A stretch of 42,853 bases of DNA, from assembly GCA_014800515.1 (NCBI GenBank), contig JAAVFY010000007.1, positions 1-42,853 of the forward strand, in the 5' to 3' direction. Shown here piece after piece: positions 31,122 to 40,592 of the stretch. The notes beneath the pieces are model-generated. The model had not been told where the DNA came from, did no database searches, and worked only from the letters and a program-made list of their open reading frames with translations. Made by a program: the position numbers and the translations under genes. The stretch is from Bacteroidales bacterium. Lineage in GTDB: Bacteria; Bacteroidota; Bacteroidia; Bacteroidales; Muribaculaceae. Positions within the stretch are counted from its first letter, which is position 1. Each line of letters begins with the position of its first letter.

Positions 31122-32336
31122 TCAGAACATGGCGACGACTCTCTTGAGAGCATCTATAAAGGCGGCGGCTTCTTCGCGGGTATTGTAGACGGCGAAGGAG
31201 GCGCGGACTGTGCCGGGGATGCCGAGTCGCTCCATCAGAGGTTGGGCACAGTGATGGCCGGTGCGGACGGCCACTCCAAGTTTGTCGAGGAGCATCCCGA
31301 TATCGTAAGGATGGATGTCGCCCACAAGAAAGGATATGACCGCACTCTTATGGGGAGCCGTGCCGAATATTCTCATTCCCGGAATCTCGAGTAGTCGGTC
31401 GGTGGTGTAGCTCAGCAGTTCAAGTTCGTGATTCTCGATACTCTCTATTCCTATTTCTTCAATAAAATCCAGAGCTTTTGAGAAGGCTGCTATGTCTACA
31501 AAATCGGGTGTGCCGGCCTCAAATTTAAATGGTAATTCTGCGAAGGTGGTGCCGCTGAAGCTGACATGGCCTATCATCTCTCCTCCTCCCTGATAGGGAG
31601 GCATCAACTCAAGCAGGGCTTTCTTTCCATACAGAATACCGATGCCAGACGGTCCGTACATCTTATGGGAGGAAAAAGTATAAAAATCAGCGTCAAGAGC
31701 CCTGACATCAATCGGAAGGTGGGGAGATGCTTGCGCTCCGTCTACCAACACCGGTACACCCTTAGAGTGAGCGAACTCGATCATCTCTCTTACGGGGTTG
31801 ATGGTGCCGAGTACATTGCTGACATGACAGAAAGAGGCGAAGACAGTCCTCCCGGTGAATTGAGACTTGAAAGAGTCCATGTTGAGAGACCCGTCAGGAT
31901 TTATGTCAGCCACCTTTATCACGATACCGGTCCGGGCCTGCAGGAGTTGCCAGGGAACGATATTGGCATGATGCTCCATCACTGTGAGAACCACCTCATC
32001 CCCCACTCGGAATCGCTGACCGAAAGAGGAGGCTACAAGATTGATCGCTTCAGTAGTGCCTCGTGTGAAAATTATCTCCTGTTCGCTCTCCGCATTGAGG
32101 TAGTCGCGCACACGACGTCTCGTAGACTCCTGCAAATCCGTCGCTTCCTGCGACAAGGTATGAACACCTCTGTGGACATTAGCCTTGGTGTTTTCATACA
32201 TCCCGACTATGCTGTCCACTACCCTCGACGGTGTCTGCGATGTGGCAGTGTTGTCAAGATAGATGAGAGGGTATTTCCCTATTTTACGCGAGAGAATCGG
32301 AAACTGCTCGCGAATACCAGTGATATCCATTGTCAT
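31122..32336 (-). CDS. sufS: Cysteine desulfurase SufS
   Basis: PLIYLDNTATSQTP; VLTVMEHHANIVPWQ; FYTFSSHKMYGPSGIGILYG; VRTGHHCAQPLMERLG. Confidence 0.96.
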   Translation of the reverse strand: MTMDITGIREQFPILSRKIGKYPLIYLDNTATSQTPSRVVDSIVGMYENTKANVHRGVHTLSQEATDLQESTRRRVRDYLNAESEQEIIFTRGTTEAINLVASSFGQRFRVGDEVVLTVMEHHANIVPWQLLQARTGIVIKVADINPDGSLNMDSFKSQFTGRTVFASFCHVSNVLGTINPVREMIEFAHSKGVPVLVDGAQASPHLPIDVRALDADFYTFSSHKMYGPSGIGILYGKKALLELMPPYQGGGEMIGHVSFSGTTFAELPFKFEAGTPDFVDIAAFSKALDFIEEIGIESIENHELELLSYTTDRLLEIPGMRIFGTAPHKSAVISFLVGDIHPYDIGMLLDKLGVAVRTGHHCAQPLMERLGIPGTVRASFAVYNTREEAAAFIDALKRVVAMF

Positions 32337-32349
32337 TCTTAAATATCTG

Positions 32350-32361
32350 CTTAGCTACTTA
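32350..32361 (+). repeat. Solo terminal fragment of the MITE-like element
   Basis: CTTAGCTACTTA, identical to the outer 12 bp of the element's right end, in the sufD-sufS gap. Confidence 0.4.
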
Positions 32362-32388
32362 TTGACCAAGAGATTCTTATTGTTTTAC

Positions 32389-33777
32389 TCACACTTCCGC
32401 GCCGGGTTCTCCGTCCTGCCGCACTGCCCCGCAATCCCGTGTGCATGAAGAGCATGCGGAGGAGGCCCCGGCAAAGCGTCGCTCTACAAGGAGACGCAGA
32501 CGATCGCGAAGGGAGTCGAGTCTCACACCGTCGATGACATCGGCCATAAAGGCTTGTTTCAGCAGTAGTCGCGCAGTTGACTCCTCAAGACCTCGGGTGC
32601 GCATATAGAAGAGCTGCATTGGGTCAAGCTGACCGATGGCTGTGCCGTGCGAGCACTTCACATCATCGTTATAGATTTCGAGCTGTGGTTTGGAGAACAT
32701 ACGGGCTGTGTCACTCCCCACTATATTTCTATTTGATTGATAGGCCTCAGTCTTGACAGCTCCGGGAGCCACATATATGCGGCCCGAGAAAGAAGCTATC
32801 GACTCATCGTCAACCACGAATTTCATCAGTTCGTCAGTGTGGCAATGACCCGTTTTATGGTCTACGTATGAGTAAGTCTCTATGTGGCGCCGGCGATCCT
32901 CGATACCCATTCCAAGGAGGCGCAGGGAAGCGTCAGATCCGTTGAAGACTGTGTGATATTCATTGCGGGTAGTTCCGTTGAAGAGAGTGATACCGTCAAT
33001 CAGGACGTTGCTGCCCTGTTCCTGACTCAGATAAAGCGAGCTGAGTCGAGAAGTCCGCTCTGTAGATTCCTCCATGTCGTAAAAATCAAGACGGGAGTTG
33101 GGTCCGGCGTATATCTCCACTGTCTGCAAAGCCAGGAACTCCACATCCGGATTCTGGGTATGGTCGCAGGTGAGCAGGGTAAGTTCGGCACCCTCCTCAA
33201 GCACAATGAGCACACGGCGCACTGCCATCAGAGGCCGACCGTTGTTGAGGATATTCACGAGCTGAAGCGGTTGTTCCACTCTCACCCCCTTAGCCACATG
33301 AATCATGAATCCATCCTGACAGAGCATCGTGTCCAGAGCCACGAGCGGATTGGAAATCGAGGCCAAGCGACCGTAATAACGGTCTACTAATTCCGGATAT
33401 TCCAGAGATATTGACTTCAACGACCCTGCCGTCACGCCGTCGGGCAGCGAACCGCGTCCCGGAGCGGGCGGCATCGGCGTGTCATTGAGTGTGAGATAAA
33501 GCATGGTCTGCATATCAGGCACATCGCAGCGGAAGGAAGCCGCCGGATTAATGTCGATATTCACACCGGCAAGATTCAGTCCGAAGTCAGGAGCGAGCAT
33601 CTTCTCAAGATCAGTATGCTCATAATTCTCCGCTCCTTCAGCAGGGAGCGTGGTCTCTTCCAGCACGCGACAGGCCTCCTCTCTTCTTGAATTGAGCACA
33701 GGAGAGGAATGAGAGTCGATTATATTTCGCGCTGAGCGGAAGAGGTCGATATACTGTGTGAGTGCATTTTTTGCCAT
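32389..33777 (-). CDS. sufD: Fe-S cluster assembly protein SufD
   Basis: SufBD-core sequence VEIYAGPNSRLDFYDMEES...NDDVKCSHGTAIGQLDPMQLFYMRTRGL; adjacent to sufC. Confidence 0.94.
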   Translation of the reverse strand: MAKNALTQYIDLFRSARNIIDSHSSPVLNSRREEACRVLEETTLPAEGAENYEHTDLEKMLAPDFGLNLAGVNIDINPAASFRCDVPDMQTMLYLTLNDTPMPPAPGRGSLPDGVTAGSLKSISLEYPELVDRYYGRLASISNPLVALDTMLCQDGFMIHVAKGVRVEQPLQLVNILNNGRPLMAVRRVLIVLEEGAELTLLTCDHTQNPDVEFLALQTVEIYAGPNSRLDFYDMEESTERTSRLSSLYLSQEQGSNVLIDGITLFNGTTRNEYHTVFNGSDASLRLLGMGIEDRRRHIETYSYVDHKTGHCHTDELMKFVVDDESIASFSGRIYVAPGAVKTEAYQSNRNIVGSDTARMFSKPQLEIYNDDVKCSHGTAIGQLDPMQLFYMRTRGLEESTARLLLKQAFMADVIDGVRLDSLRDRLRLLVERRFAGASSACSSCTRDCGAVRQDGEPGAEV

Positions 33778-33779
33778 AA

Positions 33780-34541
33780 TCAGTCCTCTTTGCCGTCAAC
33801 ACTGCTCTTAATCCAGTCGTAGCCTCTTTCCTCGAGTTCAAGCGCGAGTTCCGGGCCACCGGTCATCACGATACGTCCTTTATAGAGAATATGCACGAAC
33901 TGCGGGCGAATGTAGTCGAGCAGACGCTGATAATGTGTGATCACGATAGTGGCATTATTCTGTGTCTTGAGCTTATTTACACCCTCTGCCACGATGCGCA
34001 GAGCATCGATATCGAGTCCGGAGTCAGTCTCGTCAAGAATGGACAGCTTGGGTTCAAGCACCGCCATTTGGAAGATCTCGTTGCGTTTTTTCTCACCTCC
34101 GGAGAATCCTTCATTGACCGAACGGGAAGCGAGTTTGTTGTCAAGCTCCACAATGGCTCTCTTTTCGCGCATCATCTTCAGGAAATCGGTGGCACTCATG
34201 GGAGCTTCGCCAAAATATTTTCTCTTGGCATTGACAGCGGCACGCATGAAATTGACCATGGAGACCCCGGGAATCTCCACCGGATACTGAAATCCGAGGA
34301 ACAGACCCTCATGGCTCCTCACATCGGGCGACATCGCCAGAAGGTCTTTACCGTAGAATGTGGCCGAACCGTCTGTCACCTCGTAGGCAGGATTGCCCGC
34401 AAGCACCATAGAGAGTGTGGACTTACCGGAGCCGTTGGGCCCCATAATGGCGTGCACCTCTCCGGGACGAATCTCGAGATTAATACCTTTCAGAATTTCC
34501 TTTCCGTTGATCTGAGCATGAAGATTTTCTACTTTAAGCAT
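33780..34541 (-). CDS. sufC: Fe-S cluster assembly ATPase SufC
   Basis: GPNGSGKSTLSMVLAGNP; FSGGEKKRNEIFQMAVLEPKLSILDETDSGLDIDALR. Confidence 0.97.
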   Translation of the reverse strand: MLKVENLHAQINGKEILKGINLEIRPGEVHAIMGPNGSGKSTLSMVLAGNPAYEVTDGSATFYGKDLLAMSPDVRSHEGLFLGFQYPVEIPGVSMVNFMRAAVNAKRKYFGEAPMSATDFLKMMREKRAIVELDNKLASRSVNEGFSGGEKKRNEIFQMAVLEPKLSILDETDSGLDIDALRIVAEGVNKLKTQNNATIVITHYQRLLDYIRPQFVHILYKGRIVMTGGPELALELEERGYDWIKSSVDGKED

Positions 34542-34584
34542 TATCGTGAGTTAAGTAATTGTCTAAAACTAAAACTTTATGGCT

Positions 34585-35178
34585 CTAAGCCTCCATTTCT
34601 ATAACAGCGGGGAGCGGCCTACGGTTGCATGAAATGAGCCTTGCGTCGCGAAGCTGCACTTCATGATGAAGGTCGCACGCATCCGGCGAACCGAATACGG
34701 CCGGCGCCAACAGCAAGACTATCTGCGGAGCATTCGCATCGTCTGCGCCGCAAAGCTTCAGCAACACCCCCTCCGGATGAAGACACAGCCATATATTCAT
34801 CACAATGGAAAGCATGAACACTCCATTGAAGATTGCGAACAGGGCTCCGAAGAGCGAGTCGACGACATTGCTGTCGAGCATGGAGAGCGCACGGCGCACG
34901 ATTCCGGTCAGCATCACACACACGGCATAGACGGCGGCATAGACCACCGCCGAAGAGAGAAAGGCCACTGCGAAACGTGCTGCAATAGGATTGTCGGCCG
35001 GAATGAAAGGAGCCAGGAAAGACGTGTCCACTTCCGAAGAGAAGATATGGGCACACAGCGAGGCAATGCAGAAGCCCGTCACGGCACACACCTGCCCCGT
35101 GAATCCTCTGCGCCATCCGGCGATGCCGGCCACGAACACTGTGGTGCAAATAGCCACTGTCCAGAAGACTACCTCCAT
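34585..35178 (-). CDS. CvpA-family membrane protein
   Basis: Four predicted TM segments; GWRRGFTGQVCAVTGFCIA and MLDSNVVDSLFGALFAIFNGVF. Confidence 0.82.
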   Translation of the reverse strand: MEVVFWTVAICTTVFVAGIAGWRRGFTGQVCAVTGFCIASLCAHIFSSEVDTSFLAPFIPADNPIAARFAVAFLSSAVVYAAVYAVCVMLTGIVRRALSMLDSNVVDSLFGALFAIFNGVFMLSIVMNIWLCLHPEGVLLKLCGADDANAPQIVLLLAPAVFGSPDACDLHHEVQLRDARLISCNRRPLPAVIEMEA

Positions 35179-35264
35179 TCTGACTGCAAATTTAACACTT
35201 TTTGTTGGATGGTACTAAAAATCTTGAAATCGCAAATACGCCACAAAATTTTGATTGGGGCATA

Positions 35265-35296
35265 TTTGGAGAATAGAGATTTTTTCACTATATTTG
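35265..35296 (+). promoter_or_regulatory. Bacteroidetes-type promoter upstream of the GH25 gene
   Basis: TTTG (35265-35268), 20-nt spacer, TATATTTG (35289-35296). Confidence 0.7.
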
Positions 35297-35333
35297 CAAT
35301 GCGATTTAATTCTTGCCCGCGACAGACATCACG

Positions 35334-36101
35334 ATGAAATTCCCCTCGATACCCACCAAACACAAAGATATGCTGGCCGGCATAGGATTCATAGTCCTTG
35401 CCATCACATTGGCTTACACTTCGGTGTGGGCATATCGGGTATTCATCACCTCTCCCCCCTATGTCGATGAGGAGAAATATCCCATACGGGGGATTGACGT
35501 GAGCCGCCATAACGGACTGATGAATCTCGACGCCGCCGCCGACGACGGAGTGGAATTCATCTTTATAAAAGCGTCCGAGGGATGCGACTTCCGCGATGAA
35601 AACTTCCGCCTCAACTACCGCAAAGCACGCCATGCCGGACTGAAAATCGGTGCCTACCATTTCTTCCGGTTTGATAAGGACGGTGTGGAGCAGGCAAAAA
35701 ACCTTATACGCACCATCGGTTATCGCAAACTTGAACTCGGAGTCGTGATCGATGTGGAGCAACATGGCAACCCCGACAGCATCCCTGTGGAACTCGTCAC
35801 CGACCGCCTCACCCGAATGAAGGAATATCTCAACCTGAAAGGGCTGCGCGTCATGTTCTACACCAACCGCAACGGCTACTACGATTATTTGGCTGAGTGT
35901 TTTCCGGGGTCTCCCCTCTGGATCTGCTCTTTCTCTTCCACTCCCATAAATGCGGAATGGACCTTCTGGCAATACAACCATCGTGGCCATGTGGCAGGAA
36001 TCAAAGGAGATGTCGACCTGAATGCCTTCTGCGGTTCGCGTGAGGAATGGGAATCTTTCCTAAAAGGGGATGTCTGGCCATATAACGGCACCGGAGAGTG
36101 A
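35334..36101 (+). CDS. GH25 lysozyme-like glycoside hydrolase, membrane anchored
   Basis: RGIDVSRHNGLMNL, FIFIKASEGCDFRDENF, GAYHFFRFDKDGVEQA, VVIDVEQHG; start moved to the ATG at 35334. Confidence 0.93.
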   Translation: MKFPSIPTKHKDMLAGIGFIVLAITLAYTSVWAYRVFITSPPYVDEEKYPIRGIDVSRHNGLMNLDAAADDGVEFIFIKASEGCDFRDENFRLNYRKARHAGLKIGAYHFFRFDKDGVEQAKNLIRTIGYRKLELGVVIDVEQHGNPDSIPVELVTDRLTRMKEYLNLKGLRVMFYTNRNGYYDYLAECFPGSPLWICSFSSTPINAEWTFWQYNHRGHVAGIKGDVDLNAFCGSREEWESFLKGDVWPYNGTGE

Positions 36102-36189
36102 GCCGCCGGGCAACGCCATGCAGCCAGACAATATTCAGACTTTTAAACCGTTATCTCAAAAGAATATCTTTACTCTATTACAAAGCAGC

Positions 36190-36385
36190 TAAGTAGCTAA
36201 GAAAAATTAATAATATGATAGATGCGTGATAATTTTGAGTCAGGTTGGCCGCGGAGCGAAGGAGCTTAGCGGGCTAAACGACTGAGAGACAAGGTCAAGA
36301 TGACCGAAATTAGCCGCATATATCATATTAAGATACTTTCAAAGCTACTGAGTTATTATATCGTTTAATTTTTCTTAGCTACTTA
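36190..36385 (+). repeat. MITE-like dispersed element, copy 4
   Basis: 196-bp full-length copy with perfect ~20-bp terminal inverted repeats. Confidence 0.96.
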
Positions 36386-36434
36386 AGAATTTCTTTTTTA
36401 TTTTTCTGCACTTAATTTAATTTCGATCATAACC

Positions 36435-39400
36435 GTGAACCGATACCTGAACAATATACAGTCTCTTCTGCGCCGGGATTTCTCTCTCCGGGCGATAGTA
36501 TTGGCAGTCGTGGCGTGCATCACGCTCATGGCAGCCACGTCTGTGTTTGCCCTGCAGGAGTCCACATTCTCCGCCTCATCAAGAATGGCTTCGGGCAAAT
36601 GGGTGCGTGTACGCGTGGAGAACACAGGTATGTATCTCATCACCGATGCACAGCTGAAACAGATGGGATTCTCCGACCCCTCGAAAGTGAATGTCTACGG
36701 CTTCGGAGGGCGTATGCTTAGCGAGAATCTTACTGACGGGATGCCTGATGACCTCCCGGCAGCCCCCTCTATGCGTACATCTTCGGGTATCGTGTTCTTC
36801 GCTACGGATATCTTCCGTTGGAGCGGCAGTCCGCGTATGTCGCACACGATAAACGCCTATTCGCTCGACAGCTATTATTTTCTGAGCGACTGCCCCTCTC
36901 CGGAGAAGATGGAGAGTGAGAGCAGATTGCCTTCCGACACGCAGAACGCCACCATCTCCTTCATCCATTATCAGGTGCATGAGCAGGAACTCAACGCGCC
37001 CGCCGAGAACGGACGCGACATCATGGGCGAAGAGCTTAGAAGCGGCCAGTCGCGCAGTTTTTCATTCGCTACTCCCGACATGGCTTCTGATGAGGTGAGG
37101 GTGAACTTCACCTTTGCGGCCAATATCAAAGGAGGACAGTCTTCGGTGATTCTCTCGGCCAACGGAGTGCAACTCCCCTCCGGTGACACCGACAAACTTG
37201 ACGGCGTCACCTCCTCCGCAGGATTTCTGACACGTCGCACCACCTCCAAAACTTTCTCACACTCCTCCGACAAACTTGATCTCGGAGTTAAATACTCAGC
37301 CAGCGGCACTTTCTACGGCGCTTGGGTCGACCATATCGAGGTGTCCTACGAGCGAGAGCTTCGCTTGCGCGACGGTCAGCTTCATTTCTTCCTCAACCCT
37401 GTTGTCGAGACCAACGTGACTTTGGAGGGTGCTTCAGCCGCCACCAAGATATGGGATGTGACGGATGCCATGCGTCCTGTGCAGATAGATTTTGAGCTTT
37501 CGGGATCTACGGCTCGTTTCCATGCCACTTCCGGCCTGCGTGAATATGTGGCTTTCAATCCTGAAAGTATCAAGGACGCACCCTCGGATCCGGAAGAGAT
37601 GGACAACCAGAATCTCCACGCCATGGAGTCGGCGGAATTTGTGATTATCGCCCCGAAGGAATATTTCGATGAGGCCGAGCGTCTGGCAGAGATGCACCGC
37701 CGGGTGGACGGCATGAGCGTTCACGTGATTCTGCCCGAGAAATTCTACAACGAGTTCGCATCCGGCATGGCAGATCCCACAGCTTTCCGCAAGGCTTTCA
37801 AGATGTGGACTGACAGGAGCGAGAACGGTCAGGGCGACCGTCTGCGCTACGTATTGCTCTTCTCCCGTCCCACCTTCGACAATAAGATGATCACTCCGAC
37901 GGTGCGTCAGGCCGGCTATCCACGTATTCCGCAGTGGCAGTCGGAGGGTATCTTCTCCGATGAGACAGCCTACGGCACCGACGACTACATCGGCATGATG
38001 GAGGAGGGTGACAACTTCCGTATGTCAAAAGCCAAGGTTGACCTCGCCGTGGCCCGCTGGGCTGTGTCGAGCAACGAGGAGGCGCGCCAGATGGTCGACA
38101 AGACTATCCGCTATGTTGAAGAACCCGATTTCGGAGCATGGCGTAATTCGGTGCTTCTTATCTCTGACGACGGCGACAACAATATCCACATGCGTCAATC
38201 CGATCAGGCACGCGACAATATGATGAACTACGGCAACGGAGCAGACTTCATCTACGAACGTCTTTACACCGATGCCTTCGTCCGCAAGGCTTCCGGCACC
38301 GGTCTTAGCTATCCGGATGCACGCGAGCGTATGCAGAAGCGCCTTAGCGAAGGTGTGGGTCTGATTCAGTATGTGGGTCATGCCAATCCTCGCGCATGGA
38401 CTCATGAGAATCTCTTCGTCTGGAACGACATCACCTCAATGAGCAATACTCGTTTGCCCTATCTGACGGCCTATTGTTGCGAATTCATGCGGTGGGACGC
38501 CAACAGCGTCAGCGGTGGGGAGAAGATGTGGCTTCATCCGGAGAGCGGCGTCATCGGCATGTTCTGCGCCACCCGTTCAGTATTCATGGGTCCCAACGGC
38601 CGTCTTAGCACCGCCTTCGGCAAGGCTCTCTATCAGAAAGACACTGAGACGGGTCTGACAAAAAGAATCGGCGATGTGGCTGTGGAGGCTAAAAACAATG
38701 CTGACTCCTACGACGACAACAAACTTCGTTTCGCTCTCCTCGGCGACCCGGCTCTCAAAGTGTTGAGTCCGGATATGAAGGTGGTGCTCGACCGTCTTGG
38801 CGATGCCACCCCCTCAGCCGACTCCGAAGAGCTCCCCGAGCTTGGAGCCGGCGCCACGGTGAGTGTGGCCGGTTCGATTCTCGAGCCCGACGGCACACCC
38901 GCATCAGACTTCAACGGCATCATCGAGCTGTCGCTCTATGATGCAGAAACTCCCGTCACAACCAACGGATGGGACAGCGACGAATACAGCTATAATGAAC
39001 GCACCGCACGACTCGGCAACGTCAGGGCCCGTGTGAAGGACGGCAAATGGGAAGCTATGGTGCATGTCCCCATAGAAATAACCAACAACTATTCGCCGGC
39101 TCTGCTCAACTTCTACGCATACAGCGACGCAGGCCGCGAGGCCGGAGGTTCGTTCACTGATTTCTATGTCTACGGATATGACGACCGCACGGCTGACGAC
39201 ACTACCGGCCCCGAGATTTCCAGATTCGTACTCAACAGCGATCGTTTCACCAACGGGTCATCTGTCAGCACATCTCCTGTGGTATTGGCTGATTTTTCCG
39301 ATCCCTCCGGAATAAATGTCAGCGACACGGGTATCGGCCATAAGATGACTCTCACTCTTGACGGCAGAACCTATTTCGATGATATCAACCTCTACTTCTC

Positions 39401-39866
39401 CTCCGATCCGGACGATTCCTCGAAGGGCAGCATACTCTATCCCCTCTCCGATCTTGAACCCGGAGCGCACACGCTTGAACTCACCGTGTGGGACAATGCC
39501 GGCAACTCCTCAAGATCTACCATCGACTTCCAGGCTGCTGTAGGTGTGAATCCCACCATCTATGATGTGACCACGGACTGCAGTCCGGCCCGCACATCTG
39601 TGGTATTCACTGTGACTACCGATCGTGCGCTCTCCTCTCTGGGATGCGAGATGGAGGTGTTCGACCTCAGCGGACGCCGCGTCTGGAACACCAATGCCGA
39701 CGGATTCACCGACAGCCATAGCGATATCCGCATTGACTGGGATCTGCGCGACAACAGTGGCGTGCGTGTCGGCAGAGGCATCTACCTCTACAGGGCCACA
39801 ATCATCACTCCCGAGGGCACTCGCCAGACGCTTACGCGCAAGATGGCAGTGGCCGCTGCAGAATAA
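36435..39866 (+). CDS. PorU-like C25-family type IX secretion sortase (paralog 1)
   Basis: 1143 aa, GTG start; YVGHANPRAWTHENLF (His region) and YLTAYCCEFMRWD (Cys region); T9SS-type C-terminal domain VFDLSGRRVW...GRGIYLYRATIITPEGTRQTLTRKMAV. Confidence 0.86.
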   Translation: MNRYLNNIQSLLRRDFSLRAIVLAVVACITLMAATSVFALQESTFSASSRMASGKWVRVRVENTGMYLITDAQLKQMGFSDPSKVNVYGFGGRMLSENLTDGMPDDLPAAPSMRTSSGIVFFATDIFRWSGSPRMSHTINAYSLDSYYFLSDCPSPEKMESESRLPSDTQNATISFIHYQVHEQELNAPAENGRDIMGEELRSGQSRSFSFATPDMASDEVRVNFTFAANIKGGQSSVILSANGVQLPSGDTDKLDGVTSSAGFLTRRTTSKTFSHSSDKLDLGVKYSASGTFYGAWVDHIEVSYERELRLRDGQLHFFLNPVVETNVTLEGASAATKIWDVTDAMRPVQIDFELSGSTARFHATSGLREYVAFNPESIKDAPSDPEEMDNQNLHAMESAEFVIIAPKEYFDEAERLAEMHRRVDGMSVHVILPEKFYNEFASGMADPTAFRKAFKMWTDRSENGQGDRLRYVLLFSRPTFDNKMITPTVRQAGYPRIPQWQSEGIFSDETAYGTDDYIGMMEEGDNFRMSKAKVDLAVARWAVSSNEEARQMVDKTIRYVEEPDFGAWRNSVLLISDDGDNNIHMRQSDQARDNMMNYGNGADFIYERLYTDAFVRKASGTGLSYPDARERMQKRLSEGVGLIQYVGHANPRAWTHENLFVWNDITSMSNTRLPYLTAYCCEFMRWDANSVSGGEKMWLHPESGVIGMFCATRSVFMGPNGRLSTAFGKALYQKDTETGLTKRIGDVAVEAKNNADSYDDNKLRFALLGDPALKVLSPDMKVVLDRLGDATPSADSEELPELGAGATVSVAGSILEPDGTPASDFNGIIELSLYDAETPVTTNGWDSDEYSYNERTARLGNVRARVKDGKWEAMVHVPIEITNNYSPALLNFYAYSDAGREAGGSFTDFYVYGYDDRTADDTTGPEISRFVLNSDRFTNGSSVSTSPVVLADFSDPSGINVSDTGIGHKMTLTLDGRTYFDDINLYFSSDPDDSSKGSILYPLSDLEPGAHTLELTVWDNAGNSSRSTIDFQAAVGVNPTIYDVTTDCSPARTSVVFTVTTDRALSSLGCEMEVFDLSGRRVWNTNADGFTDSHSDIRIDWDLRDNSGVRVGRGIYLYRATIITPEGTRQTLTRKMAVAAAE

Positions 39867-39874
39867 TATTCAAG

Positions 39875-40543
39875 ATGAACAATCATAAAATCGAACTTCA
39901 GGTGCCGGTGCAGACTGGAATTATTCTGCCTGAGCCTACGCTGCGGCGTCTGCCGTGGTATCTTGCCTATATAGACATACTGTATGCGCAAGGTACCGGC
40001 CACGTGAGTTCCACTCAGATATCCCGCGCCCTCAACGTAGATGCATCTCAGATAGCTAAGGATCTCTCCTTTCTTTCGATAAAAGGGAAAACCCGTATCG
40101 GATATGACGTGGCGCAGCTGCGTGACATTCTTGCCGACTTCCTCGGATTCCGCGTGAGCCATAAGGCTCTCGTCATCGGAGCCGGGAGTCTGGGACGGGC
40201 TTTGATGTGCGACACCGGTCTCTCCACCTACGGGCTTGACATAGCAGCGGCTCTCGACATAGACACCGCGCTTGTCGGCACGGAGGTAAACGGACGGCCG
40301 ATATGCCACATCGACGATATCGAGGAAGTGGCACAGACCACCGGAGCTGTCATAGCAATCCTGACGGTGCCTTTCGAAGTGGCTCAGGAGGCGGCAGACA
40401 TCGCTATCTCCGCCGGCATTAGAGCCATCTGGAATTTCACTCCCTATCGCGTCAAGACCGCCGAGGGAATAGTAATGGCCAATACCTCCATATATGCTCA
40501 TCTTGCAATGATTTACAACAGGCTTGAAAATCTCAATCGTTAA
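39875..40543 (+). CDS. rex: Redox-sensing transcriptional repressor Rex
   Basis: PEPTLRRLPWYLAYIDIL; VSSTQISRALNVDASQIAKDLSFL; ALVIGAGSLGRAL Rossmann motif. Confidence 0.94.
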   Translation: MNNHKIELQVPVQTGIILPEPTLRRLPWYLAYIDILYAQGTGHVSSTQISRALNVDASQIAKDLSFLSIKGKTRIGYDVAQLRDILADFLGFRVSHKALVIGAGSLGRALMCDTGLSTYGLDIAAALDIDTALVGTEVNGRPICHIDDIEEVAQTTGAVIAILTVPFEVAQEAADIAISAGIRAIWNFTPYRVKTAEGIVMANTSIYAHLAMIYNRLENLNR

Positions 40544-40592
40544 CATATCCTTTCCCGCCCCTCTTCACTCCCTGAAAGGTGAGAATTCTTAA

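Noticed and set aside
31566-32342. 258-aa plus-strand ORF opposite sufS
   Set aside because: Antisense to a clearly conserved gene.
35169-35990. 273-aa minus-strand ORF overlapping the GH25 gene
   Set aside because: Antisense shadow of a well-supported CDS with its own consensus promoter.
36223-36340. TAATTTTG boxes on both strands within the element's inner repeat as outward promoters
   Set aside because: No TTTG at the 20-nt spacing seen in the window's good promoters; nearest minus-strand TTTG is 27 nt away.
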